The notes below the pieces were generated by a model. It had not been told where the DNA came from and ran no database searches. It saw nothing but the letters and a program-made list of their open reading frames with translations. The position numbers were made by a program, and so were the translations under genes. Shown piece by piece: positions 22,701 to 31,986 of a stretch of DNA of 64,000 nucleotides; position 1 is the stretch's first letter, and each line of letters opens with the position of its first letter. Source of the DNA: Guillardia theta CCMP2712 (Eukaryota; Cryptophyceae; Pyrenomonadales; Geminigeraceae); NCBI RefSeq assembly GCF_000315625.1, contig NW_005434647.1:114103-178102 (forward strand). The letters run 5' to 3'.

Positions 22701-24099
22701 CCGCCACACTCATCGCGTTCGTCCATGCAGACATCTGGTGGGCGTCATGGCCGATGAGGAAGAGAGGGCAGAGCTCATCGTCGGGGATGTTGGAGAGAAT
22801 CTTCAAGAGAGCAGCAGACATGGACAGAAACTTCAGCGACAAGACCGGCGACATGGTGAACGGGGAAGCTCGGAGGTAGTGCGGGTGGATGTGGGGATGC
22901 CTTGCCAAGACCTCACACACGAACCCGAGCTGAGAGCTGTCGTCCAGTACCTTGAGGCTGGTCAAGAAGGGGATCAGCAGCTTGACGTTCGACTGAGCAA
23001 CAGTGTAGGAGCGACTTGAGAGCGTATCGCAGCACAGCTTCTTCAGCAAGATGCTGGCGTCCTTCCGCACCATCTCCTGCTCCTCGTCACCAGGCTTCTG
23101 AGAGAGCAAGCAAGCTAGCTGCTCCAGATTGTTGGCCGTGAAGATCTGAGCGACTGCAGAGAACCCCATGTCTCTGTTCGACAGCACCCTCTCGTCAACT
23201 GCACCCAGCAACTCCCGCACGACGGCTGGTTCGTCCCCTTCGACATGGGCAAACATGGAAGTGAAGAGCCCGGAGGTGCCGATGATCGCCTGCATCAGCT
23301 CGACGTCTCCAACTTGCAGCATCTTGACGATCCAGGAGATCACGGCGCCTCTAGCTTCCCTCTTGTGCGGCTTTTCCGCCGCCTCCTGCCTTGAGCTGGT
23401 CTTGGACGTCTCCATCATCTTGAGCAGATGCTTCATCTGCGGGTTGGTTTTCTTCCAGCAGTCTCTGCACTGGATGATTCCGATACTGCATATTGACCTC
23501 AGCAGCCGCATGCACTCCGTAAACAGCTGGAACTTGTTTCCTGTCATCGCCTCCACCAACGCGAGGTGGTGCTTCCTTATAAGTTTCGTCGCGATGTTCC
23601 GCGCATATTGTGTGAGGAGAGACATCTTGTGGCATGAGATCATAGCAGAAAGCAAGCGCAAGACGGTCAGCATCCTTTTCGTCTCCTTCATCTTCTCAGG
23701 AGCGAGCAGACGACAGATCTCTGCTGCCTCTGGTGATCCGTCGAAGTAGGCTTTCAACAAGGACGCTTGCTTCGAAGTTTCATCCCCAGAGGCTTCGAAA
23801 GCATGAGCAGCTTGCTTCACAACGTCTTCGAGTATCTTCAGCCTAGTGCTCAGCGTCCTCCCCTCCCCATTGAGACCTTTCAGGATGAACTCGAGCTGTT
23901 CCCCAACGTCGCCCTCGGGGAGCTGCAAGGGAACTTCTTCCTCTCCCTCCTCATCAGAATCTTCAAGCTCAGCATCCCTCTTCCTGTGCACTCGCTCTCT
24001 CATCTTCGACTGACGAGATCCTCCTTCCTCCTCTCCCTCATCCCTTCCCCCGCCCCTGCTTCTCTTCCGCCCTCCCGCACGTGCGTCCCCCGACACCAT
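14219..24099 (-). CDS. URB1: URB1/Npa1 nucleolar pre-ribosome scaffold
   Basis: Twelve exons give about 2458 residues: ~24099-22338, 22004-21646, 21483-21316, 21042-19714, 19572-19391, 19112-18557, 18435-17938, 17648-16773, 16359-16216, 16168-16064, 15849-15741, 15507-14219. URB1 is an alpha-solenoid protein that joins the earliest large-subunit pre-ribosomes in the nucleolus and helps snoRNA and rRNA folding. The order of conserved blocks matches the family: RLLSAMISCHK, the LCPFSWAAPSFLSSNSLVVK block, FVAESIPIVLRPAHPLFQP, FLLQRPFLDLNEIPMLYQ, RDWCIRMLKHAPRSEHD, RHVLSLLMATHDSF, YLVEQAGVLAWIRSSL. The basic RKRSRGGGRDEG start fits nuclear import. The ATG at 24099 is preferred over upstream open frame through a G+C-rich block. 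The first donor (22338 versus 22342) is uncertain; only the weaker one keeps frame. One intron contains the 100-N gap. Acidic, polySer and Gly/Ala runs interrupt conserved blocks. Confidence 0.85.
16477..16576. other. Assembly gap (100 N)
   Basis: Exactly 100 N, a placeholder for unknown length. It lies inside the URB1 intron between exons ending at 16773 and starting at 16359, next to long CCCTCCC and CTCTCTC runs, so no coding sequence seems lost. Confidence 0.95.
17672..17935 (+). repeat. GGAGCA hexamer array in URB1 intron
   Basis: About 260 bases of GGAGCA, GGGGCA and GAAGCA units fill the URB1 intron 17649-17937 (GCTCCT on the coding strand). The long frames it produces on both strands (QEQEQE, SCSCSC, SRSRSR) are repeat artefacts. 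Confidence 0.9.
18500..18550 (+). repeat. GAGAGGTGAG/GAGAG run in URB1 intron
   Basis: Tandem AGGAGAGGTG and GGAGA units sit in the intron between URB1 exons ending at 18557 and starting at 18435. On the coding strand it is a CTCTCC pyrimidine tract. Confidence 0.75.
19630..19706 (+). repeat. ATC trinucleotide array in a 3n URB1 intron
   Basis: About 25 ATC units lie in the URB1 intron 19573-19713. The intron is 141 bases, a multiple of three, and open in the URB1 frame, where the repeat reads poly-Met. Retention would therefore not truncate the protein. Confidence 0.9.
21180..21275 (+). repeat. AGAGG/AGAAG array in URB1 intron
   Basis: Purine-only GAGAGGA, AGAAG and AGAGG units fill most of the intron between 21315 and 21043, giving a pyrimidine tract ahead of the acceptor on the coding strand. 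Confidence 0.8.
22123..22314 (+). repeat. CCAGCA hexamer satellite in URB1 intron 1
   Basis: About 32 nearly perfect CCAGCA units (CCAGTA variants near the left end) occupy the first URB1 intron. It reads GAGAGA/VLVLVL/TSTSTS in different frames with no stop. The GAGA version is continuous with the first URB1 exon frame until 22102. Confidence 0.95.
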
Positions 24100-24324
24100 A
24101 GCGGCTCCTGCCGTTACACGTTTCTGCCTATTTGTAACGAGCCGGAACTTGAACTTAACTGAGCCGCGGCCCGCCGGGCGCTGTGACTCCCGGTCCGAGC
24201 CTCCCGCGCGGCAGGGCCGCCGCGGGCCGGGCTGGGCGCCGGGCACTGCGGCACAGTCTGAGCCGCCCGGCGGCGTACGGGGCCCGGGGCAGCCGGCCTG
24301 CATGAGCTCGTAGGCAAGTTTTAG

Positions 24325-24360
24325 GGCCGTTTCCCGCCGGCTCCCAGATTCCAGATTTTT
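24325..24360 (+). repeat. Inverted repeat arm near URB1 start
   Basis: CCGTTTCCCGCCGGCTCCCA followed by GATTCCAGATTTTT is the reverse complement of the segment starting at 24659, apart from a 7-base GGAATCT duplication in the other arm. Confidence 0.85.
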
Positions 24361-24658
24361 GACTTTATTCAAAATGATTTGAAATTTACCCCGAAATATT
24401 CACCGGTGCTTTCAATACATACTGACAGGGGGTGGGGTCCACTGCCTGTTCATATTTCATGCTCCCAGCGTACCCTGCCTACCTTCTAACAATTTTTCTC
24501 GATTGAGCTAATAGTATATTTCCATATAGTGCCTGCCCATTCGAAAAGCAAAATCTGGGAAAGTCAACCGCATCGTTTCATTCTCAAATTAAAATGACTT
24601 ATAGTTGAGTTCTCCAAAACATTTGGAGGAGAAAAAAAGAAATTGACTTATATTTGTA

Positions 24659-24706
24659 TGAAAAAATCTGGAATCTGGAATCTGGGAGCCGGCGGGAAAC
24701 GGGCCT
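24659..24706 (+). repeat. Inverted repeat partner arm
   Basis: AAAAAATCTGGAATCTGGAA followed by TCTGGGAGCCGGCGGGAAAC pairs with 24325-24360. The arms enclose an AT-rich core of about 300 bases, a layout seen in non-autonomous DNA elements, but no target-site duplication was confirmed. Confidence 0.85.
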
Positions 24707-26758
24707 TACTCTCTGTTACCGTAGCGGCTCACCGTTCGTCAAAGTCAAATTTGATTTAAAAATCAGTACGAGGACAATCAGGAGAGTAAATTTATTTCAG
24801 TATTTACAAAGTCATCATCTCGATTCAGCCGCGAGTTCAGAGGCAGTACCCAAATCTTTCAAGAGAGGCCTGAATATTCGAATTTCGGTGCGGCTGATTT
24901 TAGTTTACTATTTCAAGTTAGCAATCCGCGCCTTGAATTTTGAATTAGTTCCGAGGCATGTGCTGACAAAAAGGGGGCACAAAACATATCGGTTCGGTCT
25001 CGGCCACCGGTTGAGATCGGTACCCTGGGTGCCGGGCGCAGCGGCATGACGTACCGTGGGCGTACCGTGCCTACTAGGCTACCCGGATGCCGCAGTACCG
25101 TACCGTTTACGGTGTCAGGGGGCACTGCTCAGATGCCCCCGATGCCAGGCCCGGTGCCCGGCCGTCAAACCGTTGAACGGTGGGACCGTCGGACGGCCGC
25201 AGTGCGGCAGTTCTAGCATTTTTTGTACTTCATCCCGGACCGCCGGTGACCAGTTCACTGCAGGCACGGCGGGGTGGGCCGTGGGTGGGTGGGGTGGGGG
25301 AGAAGAGCTAGTGGGGGCGGTGGGGGTCAGTGAGCTGCGGCAGGGTGGGGGTGCCGCAGTGCCCCGGGTCACCTGGGGTTCATTGGGTCACACCGACGGT
25401 GAATAAAAACTACTGCGACTGTTCCCTAGGACCTTTTCAGCTCTAGTGCCCTATGCTATCGGGAGTACCGAAGATGGTGCCTCCTATGGCCTGAGGGGGT
25501 ACCCCAGTGGTACTCGGTACTGCCAGTGACAGTACTGTACCGTACCAGACTCGAGGACCCCTCCTTACCTGCGCCATTCGGACCCTCCCGTCTCAGGCCT
25601 ACCCCTGGCCTCGAGATCTCGACGGGCATCTTCCGATGGTAGGGCCGTCTCCCTTAGGGCCTGGTCTGAAGTATGAGCCTACCACCCCACCCCCCTTTCA
25701 AGTAAAGTATATCCACCTGCCAAGTTGAACCCCCTTCACTGCCTTGCCCCACCCCACCTTGGTGACTCCGGGATGCCAATAAACCCAATCATACTAGCCA
25801 CCATAGTACCCCTGGTCTCATCCTTGGAAATGCTGAGGATAGTAGGGGTGTGACCCGTCTCTACGGGTCAATGTAGAGCTGCGATGACCCCACCCTCTAC
25901 CGGGGGCCTGGCTGTGCGTACCACCAAGTCTTAGGGAGTATCCTACTCATGTACCACCACTATGAAATCACTACCCTTGATTTCTCACATTGCAGCACCG
26001 GTGTTGGGAGGTGCTCGGTACCCTAGATCAGAGGTGGACCCCCCCTAGAATCTTGAAAGGTCCCCATCTACCCTACCCCTATCCCGCGGAACTTAGGTTC
26101 TGTATCCCGTGCTACCGCGCACTTTCCCTACGCTAGCTATCATCCTAACACTACACTGGTACTACCCCACCCTGATATCTCCTGCAAATGACCCCCCAAA
26201 AGATAGCCTCGGAGAAACCCCCTCACAAACCAACCACCCCACCACAGAACCTCACTTTCCTACACTCGAAGTCCCACCCTCAGGGGTGGGGATGACCCTC
26301 ACACGGTCATGTTGTCTTACTTGTCGGCAGAGCACATGATGCCTGGCATGGTCTTGCGATGCTGCCGCTGTCTGAGCCTTCTCATCTGATTCTGCTGTGT
26401 GCCTTTCCTCTCTTTGATCGCTGCATGACGTTGATGAGCGCGATCTTGTCACCGTGCCGTCCTATCGTTGTGTTGGGAATGGCATGGGCAACATGTGCAA
26501 CGTGAGTGTTGACTTCAGGGCGGCAGCTAGTTGTTTTTCTGGGTGATTTGTCGATGAGAACGTGACCAAGTTAGTTTCCTCATCCCTGCTCTTTCAAGTT
26601 TAGTTGTGGAGGTAATCTCAGTGTTGAGTGAGAAGAGCTCAGAGAGATGCGAGCTCTTGGCGTTGTAAAGTGCTTGTTGTCTCCATCGTCAGTTGAACTT
26701 TGAAGCATTAGAGTTTCGTTGGACTTCGAATCAATCTGAAAGTTACTTTGCAGCTGAA

Positions 26759-28056
26759 ATGGTTTCTGCATTGGATCAAAACGGCCCGCAGTACTTGCAA
26801 AACCCAATCGTTATCGCAGCAGATTGGATTGGGTTCATTGCCTTATTTGGTATCGATGACATGACTTGATCTTGTTATGAAAGCTGAGTTTACGTGTAGG
26901 ATCTTCTCTTGCTGTAGCATACAAACTTGTTACTTTCAAAGGACCAGACCAAGATGATGTCTACTTCTTTGGGTTTGGAAACGAATCCTTGCTTCTTCCG
27001 TTGTTGATCCCTCATCAGATACCGTGAGGAAAAGATGATCTCGGTGTTCGTGAATCTCTTTGCAGCTTTAGCATACGTAAGTATTTAACTTGATTCCTTG
27101 CTCTGCCTCTGATTGTCATTGCTCAGTGGGCAAAATTAGCGTCACATGCCAATGGAGATGTCGGGCCCGCAGCGTCAGTGACAACCTACAAGTATCTGGA
27201 CTACTTGTTCACCTGCCCGCTCCTCACCATCGATCTCTTGTGGTGCCTCAATCTCCCCTACAAGTTCACCTTTGGCGCCATCGTGGCTGTGTGCATCTTG
27301 TGCGCCTTCATGGCCTCGGTCATTCCTCCGCCGGCCCGTTACATGTGGTTCGGCATGGGCATCACCGTCTTCTCTGCAGCATGGTTCAACATCTTGAAGC
27401 TCGTGCGCATGCGCCTCGAGCAGTTTGTGAGCAAAGAGGCGAAGAAGGTCCGTCAGTCCCTCAAGGTTGCCTGCATGACTTACTTCTTCATCTGGCTCGG
27501 ATACCCTACCCTGTGGGTGCTCGGCGACGCTGGCGTGCTCGACTCAGTGGTTTCAGCTTTGTTGCACACGTTCTTAGACGTTTTCTCCAAGTCAATTTAC
27601 GGCTTTGCCCTGCTGCACTTTGTGATGAGAACCGACAAGAGAGAGTTCATCTTCGTGCCTCTGAAGCCTTCGGTTGAGAAGATCGTGGTCGAAGACGACG
27701 AATCAACGAGCTCGCGAGCCGAGTCGACGCGCGCGTCCAAGTCCAAGATCATGATCGGCTCGAGGGTCAAGAAGTTGCGGAGCTCAGCGACTGATGAGCT
27801 ACGACCGAGCGCGACAAACATGAACCCCTGGCTGAACGGGTTGCCGAATGGATTGTCGATGGGAGGAAGCATGGGAAGCATGGGAGGAATGCCCGGCATG
27901 CCCGGAGGAATGGGTGATCACGGACTTGAAGACGTAGAGATGCACAATCAGTCGGCACAGCAGCAGTATCTGGCAACCCAGGAGGAGATCAATCAAGTGA
28001 ATAAGCAGCTCCAAGACCTCTTGATGCGTACTGGAGGAGCGGGTCGCTCGATTTGA
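26759..28056 (+). CDS. Bacteriorhodopsin-like cation channelrhodopsin (type I rhodopsin)
   Basis: Four exons (26759-26849, 26900-26972, 27019-27076, 27127-28056) give 383 residues in phase. Seven membrane helices are readable. Helix C (YKYLDYLFTCPLLTIDLLW) keeps Asp99, Thr103 and Asp110, the D85/T89/D96 positions of bacteriorhodopsin. Helix F has WLGYPTLW and helix G has LDVFSKSIYGF with counter-ion Asp225 and retinal Lys229. This DTD pattern is known from proton pumps and from the cryptophyte bacteriorhodopsin-like cation channels, which conduct Na+ and H+ in light. Two changes stand out: Lys96 replaces the usual Arg82, and Cys104 occupies the Thr90 site, where chlorophyte channelrhodopsins also have Cys. 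These, and a cryptophyte-like context, favour a channel over a pump (inference). A cytosolic tail of ~130 residues holds Ser/Arg-rich stretches, a Met/Gly repeat (GGSMGSMGGMPGMPGGMGDH) and a short coiled-coil-like end. Confidence 0.9.
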
Positions 28057-29527
28057 AAGCAAGGATGCTTGTAAGATATATCACCTCGAGGAACCGCATT
28101 GGGTTGTGGCCTGAGCTCCACGTTTTGACGATTTGACTTTGATGGAACCCAGTGTCAGAGAGGGAGAAATGCTCCAATCTGCTCCAAGTTGCCGACAGAT
28201 GTTTCAAGTTTTGTGTTATTTACCATGTGAAGGATTAAATTATATACTCTGTTGCTGCCTGTCATAATTGTGTTCAAACATAGAGGTATAGACGAAGTGT
28301 CAGTGGTGCGGGGTTTGAAATGGTGCAGATCCACCAATTTTGTTCAAAACCGTATCAAGTCTCGTGATGTCAATGCTGCTATGAATATTCTATTGTGCTA
28401 CATGTCTCTACCAGCACGACCAGATTTTCTGAAACGGCCTTGAATCACACATGGGTCTGGTTATACTTCAACCTGTTCTTCATAGAAAGAAAGGATGAAG
28501 TACGAGTCAGACACAAGGAAATATTGGCGTGTGGGTCTTCCATGATCCATAATTTTGTGTCGTTTAGCTGATAGAGGTATAGACTATGAAACTTGTGACT
28601 ATGAAAGCTACTGTCAGTCTTTTACTCAAAGTTAAGTTAAAAATCAGTACGAGGACTCAGCCTCACAGGCGAAAAGACAGCAACAACCAATCCCTATATG
28701 GCCGACTGCTGTCCCCCAAACTACATGTAGGGGTGTAGTTTTAAACGGTAACATTAATATATATTTAAAGTATGATGCTACCACAACTTGAGAGAGACAC
28801 CGGTTAACAGCAAATATAATGGTTATTTTCAATAGAAATTTATAAGCATATAGTCTATATATAATCCTAGGTACTGAAATAAGGAGTTATAATGACCAAC
28901 TCGTACAGTTATTTCTCCATGCGGGGGAGAAGCGCGACAGGATGGCGGGGGGTGTGGGGCAGGGTGAGGAAGGAGACGAGAGGGAGGGCAGGGACAGGAA
29001 GACAATGAGCGATAGTTGAAGGGACGTTGCTGTGGAAAGATTGGAATCCCACGATGGCAGTTTCATCATGGAGGACGAGAGGACGGAGGAGTAAGTGAGT
29101 GATTAACAAGCAGAGGAAGGAATGGCGTGTAGGGAGATTGAGGGGCTGAAGAAGGAAGGACGAGGATGAAAAAGTTAGACACCAACAAACATGCATTGCA
29201 CATAGCTGTGAACCATGACGAAGACTAGCCCAAGGGCGATAGGTCGAGGCCTTGTTGAAGCAGTAGGGGGCTGGCCTTGGTGGAAAGGGAAGGAGTGAAG
29301 GAGGAAGGGGGGGAGGAGGGGAAGGGAGGGAGGGATACATGAGAAAGGGAGGGATACGTTAGCTTGTGATAGAAGACAGAAGAATGTGTGAAATAGCTAA
29401 TTAGACATGTCGGAGCTGACTCCAGCCGTGCATTGGTCTCGCGAGCCCCTCTACTTGCGCTCTCGTTGACGCCTTCTGACGTGCATGCGGTTGTTCAGGA
29501 CTCGATCTGGTTTCGCACCATTGAGAC
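28057..29527. other. Tandem intergenic region between rhodopsin and MADS genes
   Basis: No supported gene. Positions 28057-28450 are probably rhodopsin 3' sequence. Positions 28620-28870 are AT-rich and begin with TTTACTCAAAGTTAAGTTAA, then the motif shared with 24756-24775. Positions 28920-29350 are purine-rich (GGAGGG, GAAGGA) without a convincing frame. The remainder would be the MADS promoter. Confidence 0.5.
28637..28656 (+). repeat. 20-base dispersed motif
   Basis: TTAAAAATCAGTACGAGGAC is identical to 24756-24775. A degenerate relative (TTACTAAAAATCAGTA) lies near 10114-10129. All copies are in AT-rich flanks of intergenic islands, which suggests the end of a dispersed element. Confidence 0.7.
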
Positions 29528-30290
29528 ATGGGGAAGAGGAAGATCAAAGTAGAGAAGATCAAGGACGATCGCACGCGCCTTGCCACGTTCCAGAAGCGAA
29601 AGATGGGGCTGATCAAGAAAGCCATGGAGCTCTCCGTGCTGTGCGAGGTGGAGGTTGCTCTAGTGATCTTCGGTGCCCCCACCCAGACGTGCAAGCAAGG
29701 GAAGCTCTGCCAGTACTCGTCCAAGGACATTGACCTCCTTCTCACTAAGTTTGTTGACCTGCGCCCTGCGGAAGTGAGTCTCCCATCCTCCGCCCTGCTG
29801 TCTTCATCTACCCGAAGTCACCTAACATCTACTGGCGCTCTGTTCTCCCCTTCTTCCTCTCCTCTCCCCTCCTGTCCTGTGATCTACCATCCCCTCTCCT
29901 TCATCTGCGCCATCTCTGCTGCTTTCTTCACCTTCTGCGCAGCTGAATGTCAGGCAGGTTTACACTAACGACGACTATGAAAAGAAGTTCAAGGACGACG
30001 CTGGGGATGGAGAGGAGGACGAGGCAGCAGTAAACCCGGGGAACGGAAACTCTGCGACACCCGAGCAGCTCCAGGAGGCTCTGCAGCAGCTACAGCGGAC
30101 TAGCATGCCCTTCGTGCCGCAGCTGGGCGGTCCCATGCCAGGCTATCATCATCATCCCATGCCGGATCAGCTCATGCCCTCCCCGGCTCCTCCCAGCATG
30201 CAAAATCACCCTGCTCATCCTCCTCCTGGTATGCAGCCTGTTCCCCAGCAGCAACAAGCGCACCCCTCGATGCACGGAGGACAGCCATCT

Positions 30291-30355
<65 letters not shown>

Positions 30356-31380
30356 GCAGCAACAGCAGCAGCAACAGCAGCAGGAGCAAGGAGACGGAGA
30401 CGTGCAGCCCAAGGGGAAGAGAAAGAAAGGGCTTGCTCCCCTCGTTGTCATGAATCCCAACTCGCAGCCGGCGCTCCCATCAGCAGGAGGGAGGGACCGA
30501 AGTCTCTTGTCTGCTGGTCCGAGACCGTTGGACTCAGCGGGCAGAGAGTCGAGCTTGTTCCTCGGCGATGATGACCCGGGGCTTCAACTGCACAGTGCTG
30601 GTCCTCTGTGAGTGCCCTTCTCTTTCCTCCTCCTTCCTCCTGCCTCCCCCTCCTTCGTCGTTCCTCCTGCCTCCTCCTACCTCCTACCTCCTGTCTCCTG
30701 CCCCCTTCCTTACGCTTCACCTTGTCCTAGTGTTGACGGTTCGGCAGGTTCTCCTCTCACACTTTCTCTGGCGTGATGCCCTCGCCCTCTCTGCTCTCAG
30801 GCCCCATGTCAGCGTTCGGGGCAGGCGCTCCCTTCGGCTCACAGAACTCAGCCAACACGTTACAAGTGAGACAGAAGAAAGAGATGTTGAGGAGAGGAGA
30901 GTAGAGTAGAGTAGAGTAGAGTAGAGTAGAGGAGAGGAGAGGGAGTGGTTTGGGAGGTGGAGGGTGAGGAAGACAGGAAGCGAAGAAAGGATTGCTTGGG
31001 AAAAGATAGTAGGGAGCGAGGAGATGGGAAAAGGAAAGAAATGGGTATGGGTGCCGAAGTCGGAGTGAAGAGGGAGAGGCGGCAGAGTAAGGGCAGGAAG
31101 GTGGAACAAGGAGGACAAATGAAATGACAGGGAAGGAAGGCGAGCGTCCGGGAGTTTGCATGAGAGGAGGGGGGGGTGACCGGGCTGGTGCAGGGATCAG
31201 GCTTCTTCAGTATGGACCGGCAGCTCTCGGGAGGGTTTGAGATCAACGGTAGGCAAAGCGAAGAGAGCAGGGGAAAGAAGCTGACGGCCTTGCACAGAGA
31301 TGAACTTAAAGACTCCGACCGGGTCGTCGGCCATGGGGCAATCAGGTCCCCTCAGCATGCCCAACGACAAGATGAACTAG
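29528..31380 (+). CDS. MADS-box transcription factor (MEF2-like) with polyglutamine
   Basis: Five exons (29528-29773, 29943-30607, 30748-30865, 31194-31248, 31298-31380) give 388 residues in phase. Residues 1-58 form the MADS DNA-binding domain (MGKRKIKVEKIKDDRTRLAT, KRKMGLIKKAMELSVLCEVE), closest in pattern to MEF2-type boxes (KIEKIxDDRxRxxTFxKRKxGLxKKAxELSVLC). It should bind CArG-like A/T-rich DNA as a dimer. The following ~25 residues (KLCQYSSKDIDLLLTKF) fit a dimerisation helix. There is no plant K-box. The rest is Pro/Gln/Met-rich, with about 30 consecutive Gln (30292-30384) and a basic QPKGKRKKG patch, as in activation regions. Targets cannot be inferred. Confidence 0.88.
30292..30384 (+). 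repeat. CAG/CAA polyglutamine tract in MADS gene
   Basis: Thirty-one Gln codons, CAG interrupted by scattered CAA, then GAG. The mixed codons suggest a maintained peptide run rather than a recent pure expansion. Confidence 0.9.
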
Positions 31381-31986
31381 TGAAGAGAAGGGCTGGGACG
31401 AGGCAGCGGGGGAAGGGCAAGGGAAGGGGGAAGGGAGAGGAAGCCTCGGTGTTTGTTTTTAAGAAAGGAATTCTTTCATCGTGAGAGATGGGCAGTGCGA
31501 GGGTTGAAATGATGTTGGTTCACCAAATGTTTCATAACTCGCATTGTACCTCGTGACATTAGAGCTGCACTGAACAGAGACAGAAACTTTCATGTGTGGC
31601 CATGGTCACTCACTAGTAAGTTTTCTGCACAACCAATATTCGACATATCGAAGATTTGAATGGTTCAAATCATATTTCAAGGTCTTGATCTTCCTTGACG
31701 TTTCAAGGTTAAGAAAGGAAGACAAGAAAGCTTCTCATGCTGCCTCGAGGTCCTGAGGGAAGAACATGTCCGTGTCTTCAGTCTGATCGCACCCCGTCAC
31801 TCGTTGAGGCAGACGTTGCAAAGAATGTTTGCCGAAGTCACCATGATTGTCATTAGAATATCACCACCATCACAAGTACATCTTCATCCTTCTCGTCATC
31901 ATTACATCAGCATGATCATTACATGTCATCAACACCACCACCGTCATTGACAATGTTATCGTCCTTTCTATAGTTGTTCGTTTCGC
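31381..31986. other. Convergent intergenic region, MADS and RETICULATA-like 3' ends
   Basis: No gene seen. The sequence is ordinary A+T-richer 3' flank, with CATCACCA-type short repeats at about 31855-31950. Confidence 0.5.

Larger units (their letters stand above)
24100..26758. other. Divergent intergenic region: G+C block, inverted repeat, G-run island
   Basis: No supported gene between the URB1 and rhodopsin starts. Positions 24130-24325 are extremely G+C-rich. An inverted repeat has arms at about 24325-24360 and 24659-24706. The interior 24365-24660 is AT-rich. Positions 24740-24960 are mixed and contain a 20-base motif shared with 28637-28656. Positions 24990-25420 are G+C-rich. Positions 25240-26300 carry GGGGTA/TACCCC/CCACCCC words. 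Sequence from about 26310 is ordinary and presumably holds the rhodopsin promoter. Confidence 0.6.
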
